Part shown: in pieces, positions 7,713 through 16,241 of the stretch
Numbering within the stretch: the stretch's first letter is position 1
Layout of the letters: every line of letters begins with the position of its first letter
From: Amycolatopsis mongoliensis
GTDB lineage: Bacteria; Actinomycetota; Actinomycetes; Mycobacteriales; Pseudonocardiaceae
Direction of reading: 5' to 3'
Length of the DNA stretch: 64,000 bases
Assembly: GCF_030285665.1 (NCBI RefSeq)
Contig: NZ_CP127295.1
Span: 2,728,001-2,792,000, forward strand
The notes under the pieces: generated by a model
Told to the model about the DNA's origin: nothing
Database searches by the model: none
The model's input: the letters and a program-made list of their open reading frames with translations, nothing else
Made by a program: the position numbers and the translations under genes

Positions 7713-10019
7713 GTGGCGAACCCTGACACGGACACCGTGACCAGCACCGTTGACACCACCGAGCGCGCCGGGGCGACCCCGGACCACACCCAGCCCTACC
7801 GCGAGCTCGGGCTCGCCGACGACGAGTACGCCCGCATCCGGGAAATCCTCGGCCGCCGGCCCACCGACGCCGAGCTGGCCATGTACTCGGTGATGTGGAG
7901 CGAGCACTGCTCCTACAAGTCCTCCAAGAAGCACCTGCGGTACTTCGGGGAGACCGCCACCGACGAGATGAAGGCCAAGATGCTGGCCGGCATCGGCGAG
8001 AACGCGGGCGTCGTCGACATCGGCGAGGGCTGGGCGGTCACCTTCAAGGTGGAGAGCCACAACCACCCGTCCTATGTGGAGCCGTACCAGGGCGCCGCGA
8101 CCGGCGTCGGCGGCATCGTCCGCGACATCATGGCCATGGGCGCGCGCCCCCTCGCGGTCTCGGACGCGCTGCGCTTCGGCCCGGCCGACGCCCCCGACAC
8201 CAAGCGCGTGCTGCCCGGCGTGGTCGCCGGCGTCGGCGGCTACGGCAACTGCCTCGGCCTGCCGAACATCGGCGGCGAGCTCGTGTTCGACCCGTCCTAC
8301 TCCGGGAACCCGCTGGTCAACGCGCTCTGCGTCGGCGCGATGCGCGTCGAGGACCTGCACCTGGCGTTCGCGTCCGGCACCGGCAACAAGATCATCCTGT
8401 TCGGCGCGCGCACCGGCCTCGACGGCATCGGCGGCGTTTCCGTCCTGGCGAGTGACACCTTTTCGGGTGACGAGTCGGCGTCCGGCCGCAAGAAGCTGCC
8501 GAGTGTCCAGGTCGGCGACCCGTTCACCGAGAAGGTGCTCATCGAGTGCTGCCTCGAGCTGTTCGCGCAGAAGCTGGTTGTCGGCATCCAGGACCTCGGC
8601 GGCGCCGGGCTCTCCTGCGCGACGTCGGAGCTGGCCGCGGCCGGCGACGGCGGCATGCAGATCTACCTCGATCGCGTTCCGTTGCGCGCCAGCGGGATGA
8701 CCCCCGCCGAAGTCCTCTCCAGCGAGTCGCAGGAGCGCATGTGCGCGGTCGTCTCGCCGGAGAACGTCGAGGCGTTCATGGCCGTCTGCCGCAAGTGGGA
8801 CGTCATCGCCACCGACATCGGCGAGGTCACCGACGGCGAGCACCTGGTGATCACCTGGCACGACGAGGTCGTCGTCGACGTCCCGGCGCACACGGTCGCC
8901 CACCAGGGCCCGGTGTACGACCGGCCGATCGAGCGTCCGTCCACTCAGGACGCCCTGATCGCGGACACGTCGGCGAAGCTCCCGCGTCCGTCCACTTCGG
9001 ACGCACTGCGCGCGGACGTCCTCAAGCTGATCTCCTCGCCGAACCAGGCGTCGAAGGAATGGGTGACGTCGCAGTACGACCGGTACGTGCGCGGGAACTC
9101 CGTGCTGGCGCAGCCGTCGGACTCGGGCATGATCCGGATCGACGAGTCGACCGGCCGCGGTGTCTCGGTGGCGACGGACTGCAACAGCAAGTTCGTCTAC
9201 CTCGACCCGTACCGCGGCGCGCAGCTGGCGCTGGCGGAGGCGTACCGCAACGTGGCGACGGGCGGCGCGACGCCGGTGGCGGTGTCGGACTGCCTGAACT
9301 TCGGCGCCCCGACCGACCCGGGCGTGATGTGGCAGTTCGAGCAGGCCGTGCACGGCCTCGCGGACGGCTGCGTCGAGCTCGGCATCCCGGTCACCGGCGG
9401 CAACGTCAGCTTCTTCAACCAGACCGGCGACACGGCGATCCTGCCGACGCCGGTGATCGGCGTCCTCGGCGTGATCGACGACGTGACCCGCCGCATCCCG
9501 ACGGGCATCGGCGCGGAGGCCGGCGAAACCCTGCTACTGCTGGGCGAAACGCACGACGAGCTGGACGGCTCGGCGTGGGCCCGCGAGCTCCACGGCCACC
9601 TCGGCGGCGTGCCCCCGCGCGTCGACCTCGCCCGCGAGAAGCTGCTGGGCGAGATCCTGGTGGCGGGCTCGCGCGACGGCATGATCTCGGCGGCGCACGA
9701 CCTTTCGGACGGCGGGCTGATCCAGACGCTGGTCGAGACCGTCCTCATCGGACAGTGCGGCGCCCGGGTGTTCCTCGACGCCGACCAGGACCCGTTCGTC
9801 CAGCTGTTCTCCGAGTCGGCGGGCCGGGTGCTGGTGGCGGTCCCGCGCACGGAGGAGCTGCGGTTCACGGAGATGTGCACCGCGCGCGGCCTCCCGTGGC
9901 GCAAGACGGGCGTGGTGGACCCGGAGTCGGGAACGCTGGAGCTGCAGGGCATCACGGAGTTCCCGCTCGACGAGCTTCGCGAAGCTTGGGAGAAGACGCT
10001 CCCGGCCCTGTTCGACTGA
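7713..10019 (+). CDS. purL: Phosphoribosylformylglycinamidine synthase subunit PurL
   Basis: 768-residue small-type PurL, the synthetase of the PurSQL complex: ATP, FGAR and ammonia give FGAM. Early motifs [15 protein letters not shown] and KVESHNHPS (active-site His) are intact, as are [10 protein letters not shown] and the second-half [13 protein letters not shown] at 7713 is chosen from the VANPDTD start and the -10 just upstream. A linker near residue 410 contains a 17-codon tandem duplication ([11 protein letters not shown], then [11 protein letters not shown]), each copy carrying GTCCACTNNGGAC. Confidence 0.96.
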   Translation: MANPDTDTVTSTVDTTERAGATPDHTQPYRELGLADDEYARIREILGRRPTDAELAMYSVMWSEHCSYKSSKKHLRYFGETATDEMKAKMLAGIGENAGVVDIGEGWAVTFKVESHNHPSYVEPYQGAATGVGGIVRDIMAMGARPLAVSDALRFGPADAPDTKRVLPGVVAGVGGYGNCLGLPNIGGELVFDPSYSGNPLVNALCVGAMRVEDLHLAFASGTGNKIILFGARTGLDGIGGVSVLASDTFSGDESASGRKKLPSVQVGDPFTEKVLIECCLELFAQKLVVGIQDLGGAGLSCATSELAAAGDGGMQIYLDRVPLRASGMTPAEVLSSESQERMCAVVSPENVEAFMAVCRKWDVIATDIGEVTDGEHLVITWHDEVVVDVPAHTVAHQGPVYDRPIERPSTQDALIADTSAKLPRPSTSDALRADVLKLISSPNQASKEWVTSQYDRYVRGNSVLAQPSDSGMIRIDESTGRGVSVATDCNSKFVYLDPYRGAQLALAEAYRNVATGGATPVAVSDCLNFGAPTDPGVMWQFEQAVHGLADGCVELGIPVTGGNVSFFNQTGDTAILPTPVIGVLGVIDDVTRRIPTGIGAEAGETLLLLGETHDELDGSAWARELHGHLGGVPPRVDLAREKLLGEILVAGSRDGMISAAHDLSDGGLIQTLVETVLIGQCGARVFLDADQDPFVQLFSESAGRVLVAVPRTEELRFTEMCTARGLPWRKTGVVDPESGTLELQGITEFPLDELREAWEKTLPALFD
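8933..9034 (+). repeat. 51-nt imperfect tandem duplication inside purL
   Basis: Two in-frame copies offset by exactly 51 nt; the shared word CGTCCGTCCACT starts at about 8934 and 8985. Both encode RPST(Q/S)DAL(I/R)AD in the linker between the two halves of PurL. Length is a multiple of three, so the frame is kept. Confidence 0.6.
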
Positions 10020-10036
10020 GCCTGGGGACAGCTGAC

Positions 10037-10068
10037 CGGAGGGCACCGAGAACTGTCGGTGCCCTCCG
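10037..10068. terminator. Hairpin terminator between convergent purL and the next gene
   Basis: 13-bp perfect stem (10037-10049 with 10056-10068) and a 6-nt loop, 17 nt after the purL stop. The loop and right arm contain CTGTCGGTG, the first box of a PafBC promoter, but eight bases later the sequence is CAGCGT, not TANNNT. Confidence 0.75.
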
Positions 10069-10091
10069 CCAGCGTGGAAAACGGGGGCTGC

Positions 10092-10916
10092 TCAGGGCAG
10101 TTCGGTCCCCGCGGGAAAGCGCGCCTGGGTGAAATCGGGCGGCGTCGCGAAGCCGACGTCGGTGAAGGTCACCTCGTCGTGCACCGTGAAGTCCCGGAAT
10201 CCCGTCCCGGAGCCGAACTTCGTCCGCACGAACTCGACGGGCCCGTGGATCTCCGCGCCGGTGAAGAACGCTGAGCCTTCGAACGAGGTGTCCGTGAACG
10301 CGGCGCCGTTGACGATCGTCGTCCCCTGCGCGCCGAGCCGGCCGACGCGCCGGCCGGCGAGGGTGAACCGGTCGAGCCGGGCACCGGAGAGATCGAGCGT
10401 GTACGCCGGCGCGTCCGGGGTGCCGACGCGCGCCAGCAGCGACTGGATCACCTGCTGGGCCGTCCGCCGGACCTGTCCTTCCCGTTCGGCCACGGCGGGT
10501 TCGTCGACGGGATCGCCGAAGTCCCCGTGGGCGAACGGCAGCCGCAGGTAGGCGCACAGCACGTCGAGCACGGTTTGCGCGTAGACGTCAGGCCGCGTCC
10601 GGGCGAGCCCGGCGAGCGCGTGGATCGCCCCGACCCGGACCTGGTCGGCCTGGTGCCCGAGCAGTTCGACCGCCTTCGCGAACCGTTCGTCGGAGATCCG
10701 GCTGCGTTCGAGCTCGTGCCGGTCCTCTTCGGTGCGCCGGCGGCGGTCGTTGAGCCACAGCCCGTACAACGCCGCGACGGCGCCCCCGGCCAGCCCCGCC
10801 GTCTTGAGTGCGTCGCCCCGGTTGGTCGCGTGCTCGGCGAGCAGCCACACCAGGACACCGGCGAACACGACGGCGCTGAGCAGAAAAGCGGCGGCCAGCG
10901 GTGAGAAGCGTTTCAC
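10092..10916 (-). CDS. Membrane-anchored pentapeptide-like protein (copy 2)
   Basis: 274 residues: two N-terminal membrane helices separated by a short loop, a basic charged segment, an alpha-helical block (DERFAKAVELLGHQADQVRVGAIHALAGLAR) shared with its neighbour, and a C-terminal phenylalanine-every-five pattern (FTDTSFEGSAFFTGAEI) typical of degenerate pentapeptide beta-helices. It overlaps the upstream paralogue by four bases (ATGA), so the pair is a tandem duplication in one operon. Function unknown; cytoplasmic facing of the helix is inferred. Confidence 0.75.
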   Translation of the reverse strand: MKRFSPLAAAFLLSAVVFAGVLVWLLAEHATNRGDALKTAGLAGGAVAALYGLWLNDRRRRTEEDRHELERSRISDERFAKAVELLGHQADQVRVGAIHALAGLARTRPDVYAQTVLDVLCAYLRLPFAHGDFGDPVDEPAVAEREGQVRRTAQQVIQSLLARVGTPDAPAYTLDLSGARLDRFTLAGRRVGRLGAQGTTIVNGAAFTDTSFEGSAFFTGAEIHGPVEFVRTKFGSGTGFRDFTVHDEVTFTDVGFATPPDFTQARFPAGTELP

Positions 10917-12019
10917 GAGCCCGCCTTCGAGACGATCCGCTCTTCGCCGTCGCGCAGTTCCTCACGCGTCCAGGCGGCCGGCAGCTGAACATCCTTTTCG
11001 GACCGGACGCGGGTGTTGTACAGCGAAACCGACTCCGGCAGCGCCGCGAACCGCAGATCGGTCTGCCCTTCGAACCGGGTGCGCCGCAGGTCGAGCGAAT
11101 CCGTGGCCCGCACCCCGGCGAACACCGCGGCGTTCGCGAACACGGTGTCCTTGAACGTCGTCGGCCCGGCGAACGTCGTGTTCGTGAAGTCGGCAGCCTC
11201 GGCGAACCGCGTGCCGCTGAACCATGCGCGCCCTTCGAACCGCGTGCCCTTGCAGCGGAACATGCCGACCAGCCGGCCGGAGCCCGTGCCGGCGCCTGTG
11301 AAGTACGCCTTGCCCGTGACGACGGTGCCACTGAGGCTGGTGCTGCTGTACAGGTTTGCGTAGCGCAGCAAGAGGTCGTGGACGCGGCACCCGGAGAGGT
11401 CGAAGTACTCCAGTGTCGCGCCGGTCAGGTCGAGGTCGTACCCGGAGGCGCTTTCGTCCGCGGCCGCCGGCAGGAGGCCGACCACCAGCCGCTGTGCGGT
11501 CAACCGGACCTGCAGTTCGCGCTCGTCCTCGGCCGGCCCGACCACAGCGGCGCGGTCGTGCCGGTCGAGATCGTCCCGGTACCGCGGGTGCTCGAACGGC
11601 CGCCGCAGGTACGAGCACAGCACGTCCAGCACCGTCTGCGTGTACTCCGGCCGGCTGCGCGCGAGCCCCGCCAGCGCGTGCAGCGCCCCCACGCGCACCT
11701 GGTCGGCCGCGTGCCCGAGCAGTTCGACGGCCTTCGCGAACCGCTCGTCGGCCACCCGTTCGCGGTCCTGCTCCGCGCGCCGCGACTCGAGCTCGTGCCG
11801 CTGCCGCTCGATGTCCTGGCGGCGTTCCTCGACCCGGCGGCGCCGGTCGTTCAGCCACAGCGCGTACAGCGCCACGATCGCGCCGCCGGCGAGGCCGCCG
11901 GTCTTCAGCGCGTCACTGCGGCTGGTGGCGGGGTCGGCCAGCAGCCAGCCGCCGACCCCCACCAGCAGCACCACCGAAGCGAAGAACGTCCACGCCAGCG
12001 GTGATCGCCACAGCTTCAC
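10913..12019 (-). CDS. Membrane-anchored pentapeptide-like protein (copy 1)
   Basis: 368-residue paralogue of the downstream gene with the same order: two membrane helices (about residues 8-27 and 40-56), a longer charged coiled-coil-like stretch (RRRRVEERRQDIERQRHELE), the DERFAKAVELLGH block, and a longer C-terminal beta-helix with F every five residues (FEGRAWFSGTRFAEAADF). First gene of the pair. It starts 4 nt after the stop of the Q/P-rich membrane protein gene, so all three are likely one transcript. Confidence 0.75.
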   Translation of the reverse strand: MKLWRSPLAWTFFASVVLLVGVGGWLLADPATSRSDALKTGGLAGGAIVALYALWLNDRRRRVEERRQDIERQRHELESRRAEQDRERVADERFAKAVELLGHAADQVRVGALHALAGLARSRPEYTQTVLDVLCSYLRRPFEHPRYRDDLDRHDRAAVVGPAEDERELQVRLTAQRLVVGLLPAAADESASGYDLDLTGATLEYFDLSGCRVHDLLLRYANLYSSTSLSGTVVTGKAYFTGAGTGSGRLVGMFRCKGTRFEGRAWFSGTRFAEAADFTNTTFAGPTTFKDTVFANAAVFAGVRATDSLDLRRTRFEGQTDLRFAALPESVSLYNTRVRSEKDVQLPAAWTREELRDGEERIVSKAGS

Positions 12020-12023
12020 CGGG

Positions 12024-12947
12024 TCAGGACACCAGCATCGTGCTGACGCAGAAGCCCTTGTCGTCGAAGTTCGTCGCGCTCAGCGTGCCCTTGACGTTCT
12101 TGCCCGCGGACGTCCCGGTGACCTGGCCCTCGACGAGGAACTCGTCGTCCGGCACCTCGCCGAGCGTCAGCTGCAGCGGCGGCTTGAGGAACGTCTTGAG
12201 CCACGAGTCGAGCAGGTCCTTCGAGTCCGAGCAGCCCAGCGCGAGCGCGCCCGCGTTGTCGCCCGCGTTCAGCTTGTCGATGAAGCCCTGCAGCACCTGC
12301 TTCGCGTCCGCGCCACCGCCCGACGACGGCTTGCTGGTCGACGTCGGGGCCTTCTTCGTGGTCGACTTCGGCGTCGACGGCTTGGCCGACGTGCTCGACG
12401 ACGGCGGCGCCGCGACGTTGTTGTCGTCCTTCGACAGGAAGAAGCCGGGCGCGACGAAGCCGGTGATCCCCACGGCGGCGAGCAGGACGACCACGGCGCC
12501 GATGGCGATCCACAACCCGGTCTTGCTCTGCTTCGGCGGCGCCGGCGGCCCGCCGAAGCCCTGGCCGTAGCCCCCGGACTGGTCCCAGCCGGACATCTGG
12601 CCGCCCTGGTTCGGGTCCCAGGCCTGCTGGCCGTACTGCTGCGCGTTCGGGTCCGCCCACGCCGACTGCTGCTGCGCGTTCGGGTCGCCCCAAGCTTGCT
12701 GCTGCTGGGCGTTCGGGTCACCCCACTGCGGCTGCTGGCTCGCCGGGAACCCGCCCGACGGGTAGCCCTGCTGTTGCTGGCTCGGGTCCCAGCCCTGCGG
12801 GTACTGCTGCGTCGGGTACGGCTGTTGCTGCTGGTTGGGGTCCCACCCGCCTTGCTGCGGGTACGGCTGCTGGAAGCCACCGGACTGGGGCTGCTGGCCG
12901 TACGGGTCGGGCTGGCCGGGCTGGCCCGGCTGAGGCGGGTACGTCAT
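12024..12947 (-). CDS. Q/P/G-rich single-pass membrane protein
   Basis: 307 residues. Residues 1-140 are a low-complexity Q/P/G/W region with repeated GDPNAQQQ units, followed by one membrane helix (about 147-167), an S/T/P-rich spacer and a C-terminal globular domain of about 100 residues with two Cys, probably extracytoplasmic. The layout is common in actinobacterial envelope proteins. A GAAGG ribosome site lies 8 nt before the ATG. Head of the operon containing the two pentapeptide-like proteins. Function not recognised. Confidence 0.75.
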   Translation of the reverse strand: MTYPPQPGQPGQPDPYGQQPQSGGFQQPYPQQGGWDPNQQQQPYPTQQYPQGWDPSQQQQGYPSGGFPASQQPQWGDPNAQQQQAWGDPNAQQQSAWADPNAQQYGQQAWDPNQGGQMSGWDQSGGYGQGFGGPPAPPKQSKTGLWIAIGAVVVLLAAVGITGFVAPGFFLSKDDNNVAAPPSSSTSAKPSTPKSTTKKAPTSTSKPSSGGGADAKQVLQGFIDKLNAGDNAGALALGCSDSKDLLDSWLKTFLKPPLQLTLGEVPDDEFLVEGQVTGTSAGKNVKGTLSATNFDDKGFCVSTMLVS

Positions 12948-13063
12948 CTTTCATGCCTTCCGGGCGCTGGGTGTTCGTGCGCTTCCGACGTCCGCAAGGC
13001 CCGTGTGGTTCCCCCAGGACGTGGTGAGCAGCATTCTGCAAGCTCGGACGGTACGGCATGAAA

Positions 13064-13111
13064 CCGGCTCCCGGGCCGGACGACGCGAAGTCGTCACGAA
13101 CCGGGAGCCGG
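13064..13111 (-). terminator. Compound hairpin after the first GH25 gene
   Basis: Outer 11-bp stem (13064-13074 with 13101-13111) around an inner 6-bp stem (13079-13084 with 13090-13095), 8 nt beyond the stop of the minus-strand muramidase gene. Confidence 0.65.
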
Positions 13112-13119
13112 GGTGTGGG

Positions 13120-13989
13120 TCAGCCGTTGGCGAGAGCCTGGAGCCGGTCGTAGGCACCGTTGAAGGTGTCCTGGTCGAGCGGACTCGAGGTGTACTGCCA
13201 GACGGTGTAGAAGCCCCAGTTGTAGGGCAGGGTGCCCACCGACGACGCGTACCGCGCGACCCACAGCGGGGCCGTGCTGGAGAAGTCACCGCTCACGCAC
13301 TGGCTCCACCAGCTCGTCGACGTGTAGATCACCGGGTAGCGGCCGGTCTTGGCGTGGTACGTGTCGTGGAAGTCGAGGATCCACGCCGTCATCGCCGCTT
13401 TGCTCAGCCCGTAGCAGGTCGCGCCGTACGGGTTGTACTCCATGTCCAGGGCGCCCGGCAGCGTCTTGCCGTCGCCGGACCAGCCGCCGCCGTGGGCGAC
13501 GAAGTAGGTCGCCTGCGCCGCACCGCTCGCGGTGTTCGGGGTCGCGAAGTGGTAGGCGCCGCGGATGAAGCCCTGGTCGTAGGAGCCGTTGTACTGCTGG
13601 GCGAAGTACGGGTTCGTGTAGCTGGTGCTCTCCGTGGCCTTCGTCCAGACGAACCGCTTGCCCTGGTTCCACCAGTTCGCCCAGTCGACGTTGCCCTGGT
13701 AGCTGGCGACGTCCATGCCGGCCACGGTCGCCAGCACCTGGCCCGGCATGGCCTGGGCGGGCTGCGGCTGCTGCGCCGCCTGCTGCGTGTCCGGGGTCGA
13801 CTTGTCGCCTTCGACGCGCCGGATCTGCGACCCCAGTTCGTGGTTGTGCTGTGCGATGTCCGCGTTGATCGCGGCCACGGGGTCGACCTCGGGGGAGAAG
13901 GTCGTCGCCTGGGCCGTGCTGCCGAGCAGGAGCAGCGTGGCCGGGACGACCAGGGCGGCGAACAGCCGCCCTCTTCGGGAAGTGGACAT
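13120..13989 (-). CDS. Secreted GH25 muramidase (lysozyme)
   Basis: 289 residues with a Sec signal peptide (about 1-28, cut after AQA), a Q/P-rich linker and a GH25 domain beginning GMDVASYQGNVDW. The catalytic acids fit the Asp of GMDVASYQG and the DMEYNP motif after LPGALDMEY. It cleaves the MurNAc-GlcNAc bond of peptidoglycan outside the cell. It is a tandem duplicate of the next gene upstream. The 192-nt gap before it is AT-richer than average (TATACCC, TAATAG); I found no riboswitch in it. Confidence 0.9.
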   Translation of the reverse strand: MSTSRRGRLFAALVVPATLLLLGSTAQATTFSPEVDPVAAINADIAQHNHELGSQIRRVEGDKSTPDTQQAAQQPQPAQAMPGQVLATVAGMDVASYQGNVDWANWWNQGKRFVWTKATESTSYTNPYFAQQYNGSYDQGFIRGAYHFATPNTASGAAQATYFVAHGGGWSGDGKTLPGALDMEYNPYGATCYGLSKAAMTAWILDFHDTYHAKTGRYPVIYTSTSWWSQCVSGDFSSTAPLWVARYASSVGTLPYNWGFYTVWQYTSSPLDQDTFNGAYDRLQALANG

Positions 13990-14181
13990 CGTTGAATCCC
14001 TTCACAGATACCCTCGCTGAGGACGGCTTACTGCAGGTAGCCGCCCGTGCACGATTGTTGAGGACGAACTGCCGTTTGTCACTCAGTTCCGTGAAATTGG
14101 GTATACGCGTGGGTGATTTTCTCGGGAAGAAGATCATAAATTGGTGACCAGTTAACACCTATTACTCGAACGGTGGGCCGT

Positions 14182-14991
14182 TCAGCCCAGCGCGAGTGCG
14201 CGCAACCGGTCGGCCGTGCCGTTGAACCAGTTCTGGTCGCCCGGCAGGGATCCGCGGTCGGCGAACTGCCAGATCGTGTGGGTGCTCCAGCCGGCGGGCA
14301 GCTCGCCGATGAAGGTGTTGTAGCGGGCGATCCACAACGGGTTGCCGCCGAACCCGCCGGTGTTCGCGGTGCAGCGCTTCCACCAGCTCGTCGACGTGTA
14401 GATCGTCGGGTAGCGGCCGGTGGCCGCGCGGTAGGTCTCGGAGAAGTCGCTGATCCAGCGGACCATCCCGGCGGCGTCCTTGCCGTAGCAGGTTTCGCCG
14501 TACGGGTTGTACTCCGCGTCGAGCGCGCCGGGCAGGGTCCGGCCGTCGGGCGACCAGCCGCCGCCGTGGGCGAGGAAGTACCGCGCCTGCGACGCGCCGT
14601 CGGAGATGTCCGGCCGGGCGAAGTGGTAGGCGCCGCGGATCAGGCCGGCGTCGTAGGACCCGTTGTACTGCTGGGCGAACTGCGGGTTGACGAACCCGGT
14701 GCCCTCGGTCGCCTTGACGTAGACGAACTTCGCGCCCGTCCGCGCCGCGCCGGGCCAGTCGACCGGGCCCTGGTGGCCGCTGACGTCGTGCCCGAGCTGC
14801 TGGTCGTCGGTCGCGTACAGCACGCCGGGCACCGCGTCGACGCCTTCGACCTCGGCGATCTGCGAACCGGCGTAGTGGTCCTCGGCGCCCGCGTAGATGT
14901 CGGCGGCCGTCGCCGGCGTCTGTCCGGCGACGAGCAGAACGGCGGCGGCGAAGGGCAGCAGCGAACGTCGTTTCACCCTCATGCTCCCCAC
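14182..14991 (-). CDS. Secreted GH25 muramidase (lysozyme), second copy
   Basis: 269 residues (or 266 from the ATG three codons in). Signal peptide about 1-29, then a GH25 domain starting GHDVSGHQGPVDW with the acid motif LPGALDAEYNP. It shares AQQYNGSYDxGxIRGAYHFA and YTSTSWW with the downstream copy, so the two arose by tandem duplication, while their N-terminal linkers differ. Likely roles are wall turnover or lysis of competitors. Confidence 0.9.
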   Translation of the reverse strand: MGSMRVKRRSLLPFAAAVLLVAGQTPATAADIYAGAEDHYAGSQIAEVEGVDAVPGVLYATDDQQLGHDVSGHQGPVDWPGAARTGAKFVYVKATEGTGFVNPQFAQQYNGSYDAGLIRGAYHFARPDISDGASQARYFLAHGGGWSPDGRTLPGALDAEYNPYGETCYGKDAAGMVRWISDFSETYRAATGRYPTIYTSTSWWKRCTANTGGFGGNPLWIARYNTFIGELPAGWSTHTIWQFADRGSLPGDQNWFNGTADRLRALALG

Positions 14992-15023
14992 CGGTCTCGT
15001 GAGTCTTTTCCAGCCTCACCATG

Positions 15024-15054
15024 CACCCGAGTCGCCGGATCGGCGACTCGGGTG
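15024..15054 (-). terminator. Hairpin terminator after the SseB-like gene
   Basis: Perfect 14-bp stem (15024-15037 with 15041-15054) with a 3-nt loop, between the stop of the minus-strand gene at 15082 and the start of the GH25 gene at 14991. Confidence 0.7.
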
Positions 15055-15081
15055 GTCACTCGATGGGGTTAAACCCGCAGG

Positions 15082-15783
15082 TCAGCGCTGTTCGTCGGCC
15101 AGCGCCTTCAGCAGGTGCTCGGCCGGGACGACGGCCGTGATGAGGTCGTGCGGGTTGATCGCGACGGGGTGCCCGCCGAGCAGGCTGACGATGTCGCGGC
15201 CGACCACGGCGCGGGCGTGCGGCCATTCGCGCGGCACCAGCGCCTTGCGCGTGTAGGCGGGGACCATGACCCGGCCGTCGGTGTTGTGGAAGCCGATCAC
15301 GGTGCGCTGCACCGGCGACATCGCGTAGACGAACAGCGTCGAGTCGAGGACGACCTTCGGCAGGTCCGACGCCGGCCGGTGTTCGGTGCGGACGAGCTGC
15401 AGCAGCTGCTCGAGGTCGTTCGACGGCTCCGGGAAGCCGAGCGCCTTGGGCGAGGGCCGGTAGCGGTCGTTGGGGTGGAAGTCGGCGACGACGTCGCCCG
15501 CGCCGTTCACCGGGTAGGCGCCGACGACCGCCCACGACGGCACCGGGCCGTTCGGGTCGAAGGCCTCGTCGATGACGTAGAGCCAGCTGTCGGGGTTGGC
15601 GCGGGCGTTTGTGCGCATCTCCGCGGTGATCTCGGGCGTGCCGTGCTTGCCGGAGCGCCGGGCCTGCTGGCCGCGCCGCGCGGCGCGGTTGTGCTTGCTG
15701 TGCTTGCCGGGGCGATCGGCCCCGCTTCCGGTGGGCTGCTGCGAAACCATCCGATCTGCCTCGTCCCGCTGCGCCATCGTCAT
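15082..15783 (-). CDS. SseB-like / type VII secretion-associated family protein
   Basis: 233 residues from ATG at 15783 (a second ATG two codons on has GGGG in better spacing). The basic, low-complexity N-terminus is followed by a domain with WLYVIDEAFDPNG, VVGAYPVNGAGDVV, YRPSPKALGFPEP and a C-terminal AINPHDLITAVVP segment. This pattern recalls actinobacterial proteins annotated as SseB-like or type VII secretion-associated; no ESX genes lie nearby, so no role is assigned. Divergent from the sterol-carrier-like gene. Confidence 0.6.
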   Translation of the reverse strand: MTMAQRDEADRMVSQQPTGSGADRPGKHSKHNRAARRGQQARRSGKHGTPEITAEMRTNARANPDSWLYVIDEAFDPNGPVPSWAVVGAYPVNGAGDVVADFHPNDRYRPSPKALGFPEPSNDLEQLLQLVRTEHRPASDLPKVVLDSTLFVYAMSPVQRTVIGFHNTDGRVMVPAYTRKALVPREWPHARAVVGRDIVSLLGGHPVAINPHDLITAVVPAEHLLKALADEQR

Positions 15784-15827
15784 CCCCACGTTCTCGGGTG
15801 TGCCTGAAAACTCTTGGTGCGCCACTC

Positions 15828-15833
15828 TACTGT
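15828..15833 (+). promoter_or_regulatory. Leaderless -10 of the sterol-carrier-like gene
   Basis: TACTGT followed by 6 nt and ATG at 15840. No ribosome site is present. Confidence 0.5.
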
Positions 15834-15839
15834 TTGCCC

Positions 15840-16220
15840 ATGGCCTCTTCGCGTTCGGTCGACCCCGGACAGTTACGTGCGGCGGTGCTGGCGGTTTCCG
15901 CGTGGCTGCAAGGCGACGCGCCCGATCCGGCACGGCCGGAACTGGCCGCCGCGGTCCGGCTCAGCCTGCGCACGCTCGCGGCCGACGCGCCGGGCCGCAC
16001 GGTCGAGGTCCGCGTGCCGCCGTTCGCGGCGGTGCAGTGCGTGGACGGTCCGCGGCACACCCGCGGCACCCCGCCGAACGTGATCGAGACCGACCCGCGC
16101 ACGTGGCTCGAACTGGCCACGGGCCGGCTCGACTGGGCCACGGCGGTGGCGGACGGCCGGGTGTCCGCGTCGGGCACCCGGGCCGACCTTTCCCACTGGC
16201 TCCCCCTCATCCGGCTCTGA
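15840..16220 (+). CDS. Sterol-carrier-family protein
   Basis: 126 residues. The half with PPNVIETDPRTWLELATGRLDWATAVADGRVSASG matches the C-terminal part of the bacterial SCP-2-like fold that sits between purL and purF in many actinobacteria; the position here agrees. Binding a hydrophobic ligand is inferred from the fold only. It starts at ATG 15840 from a leaderless promoter and faces the methyltransferase gene. Confidence 0.75.
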   Translation: MASSRSVDPGQLRAAVLAVSAWLQGDAPDPARPELAAAVRLSLRTLAADAPGRTVEVRVPPFAAVQCVDGPRHTRGTPPNVIETDPRTWLELATGRLDWATAVADGRVSASGTRADLSHWLPLIRL

Positions 16221-16241
16221 CGGACGCGGGGGCAGGAGGAG

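Noticed and set aside
10053..10075. PafBC promoter after purL
   Set aside because: First box CTGTCGGTG fits, but eight bases later the sequence is CAGCGT, and the word lies within a terminator stem.
12018..12947. Reading the Q-rich repeats as a possible secreted or amyloid-like protein
   Set aside because: The Q-rich region precedes the only membrane helix and there is no signal peptide, so it should be cytoplasmic.
13990..14181. c-di-AMP (ydaO-type) riboswitch upstream of the muramidase gene
   Set aside because: These often precede wall hydrolases in actinobacteria, but I could not find the conserved GGGGUGAAUC-like and terminal pseudoknot sequences, and 192 nt is tight.
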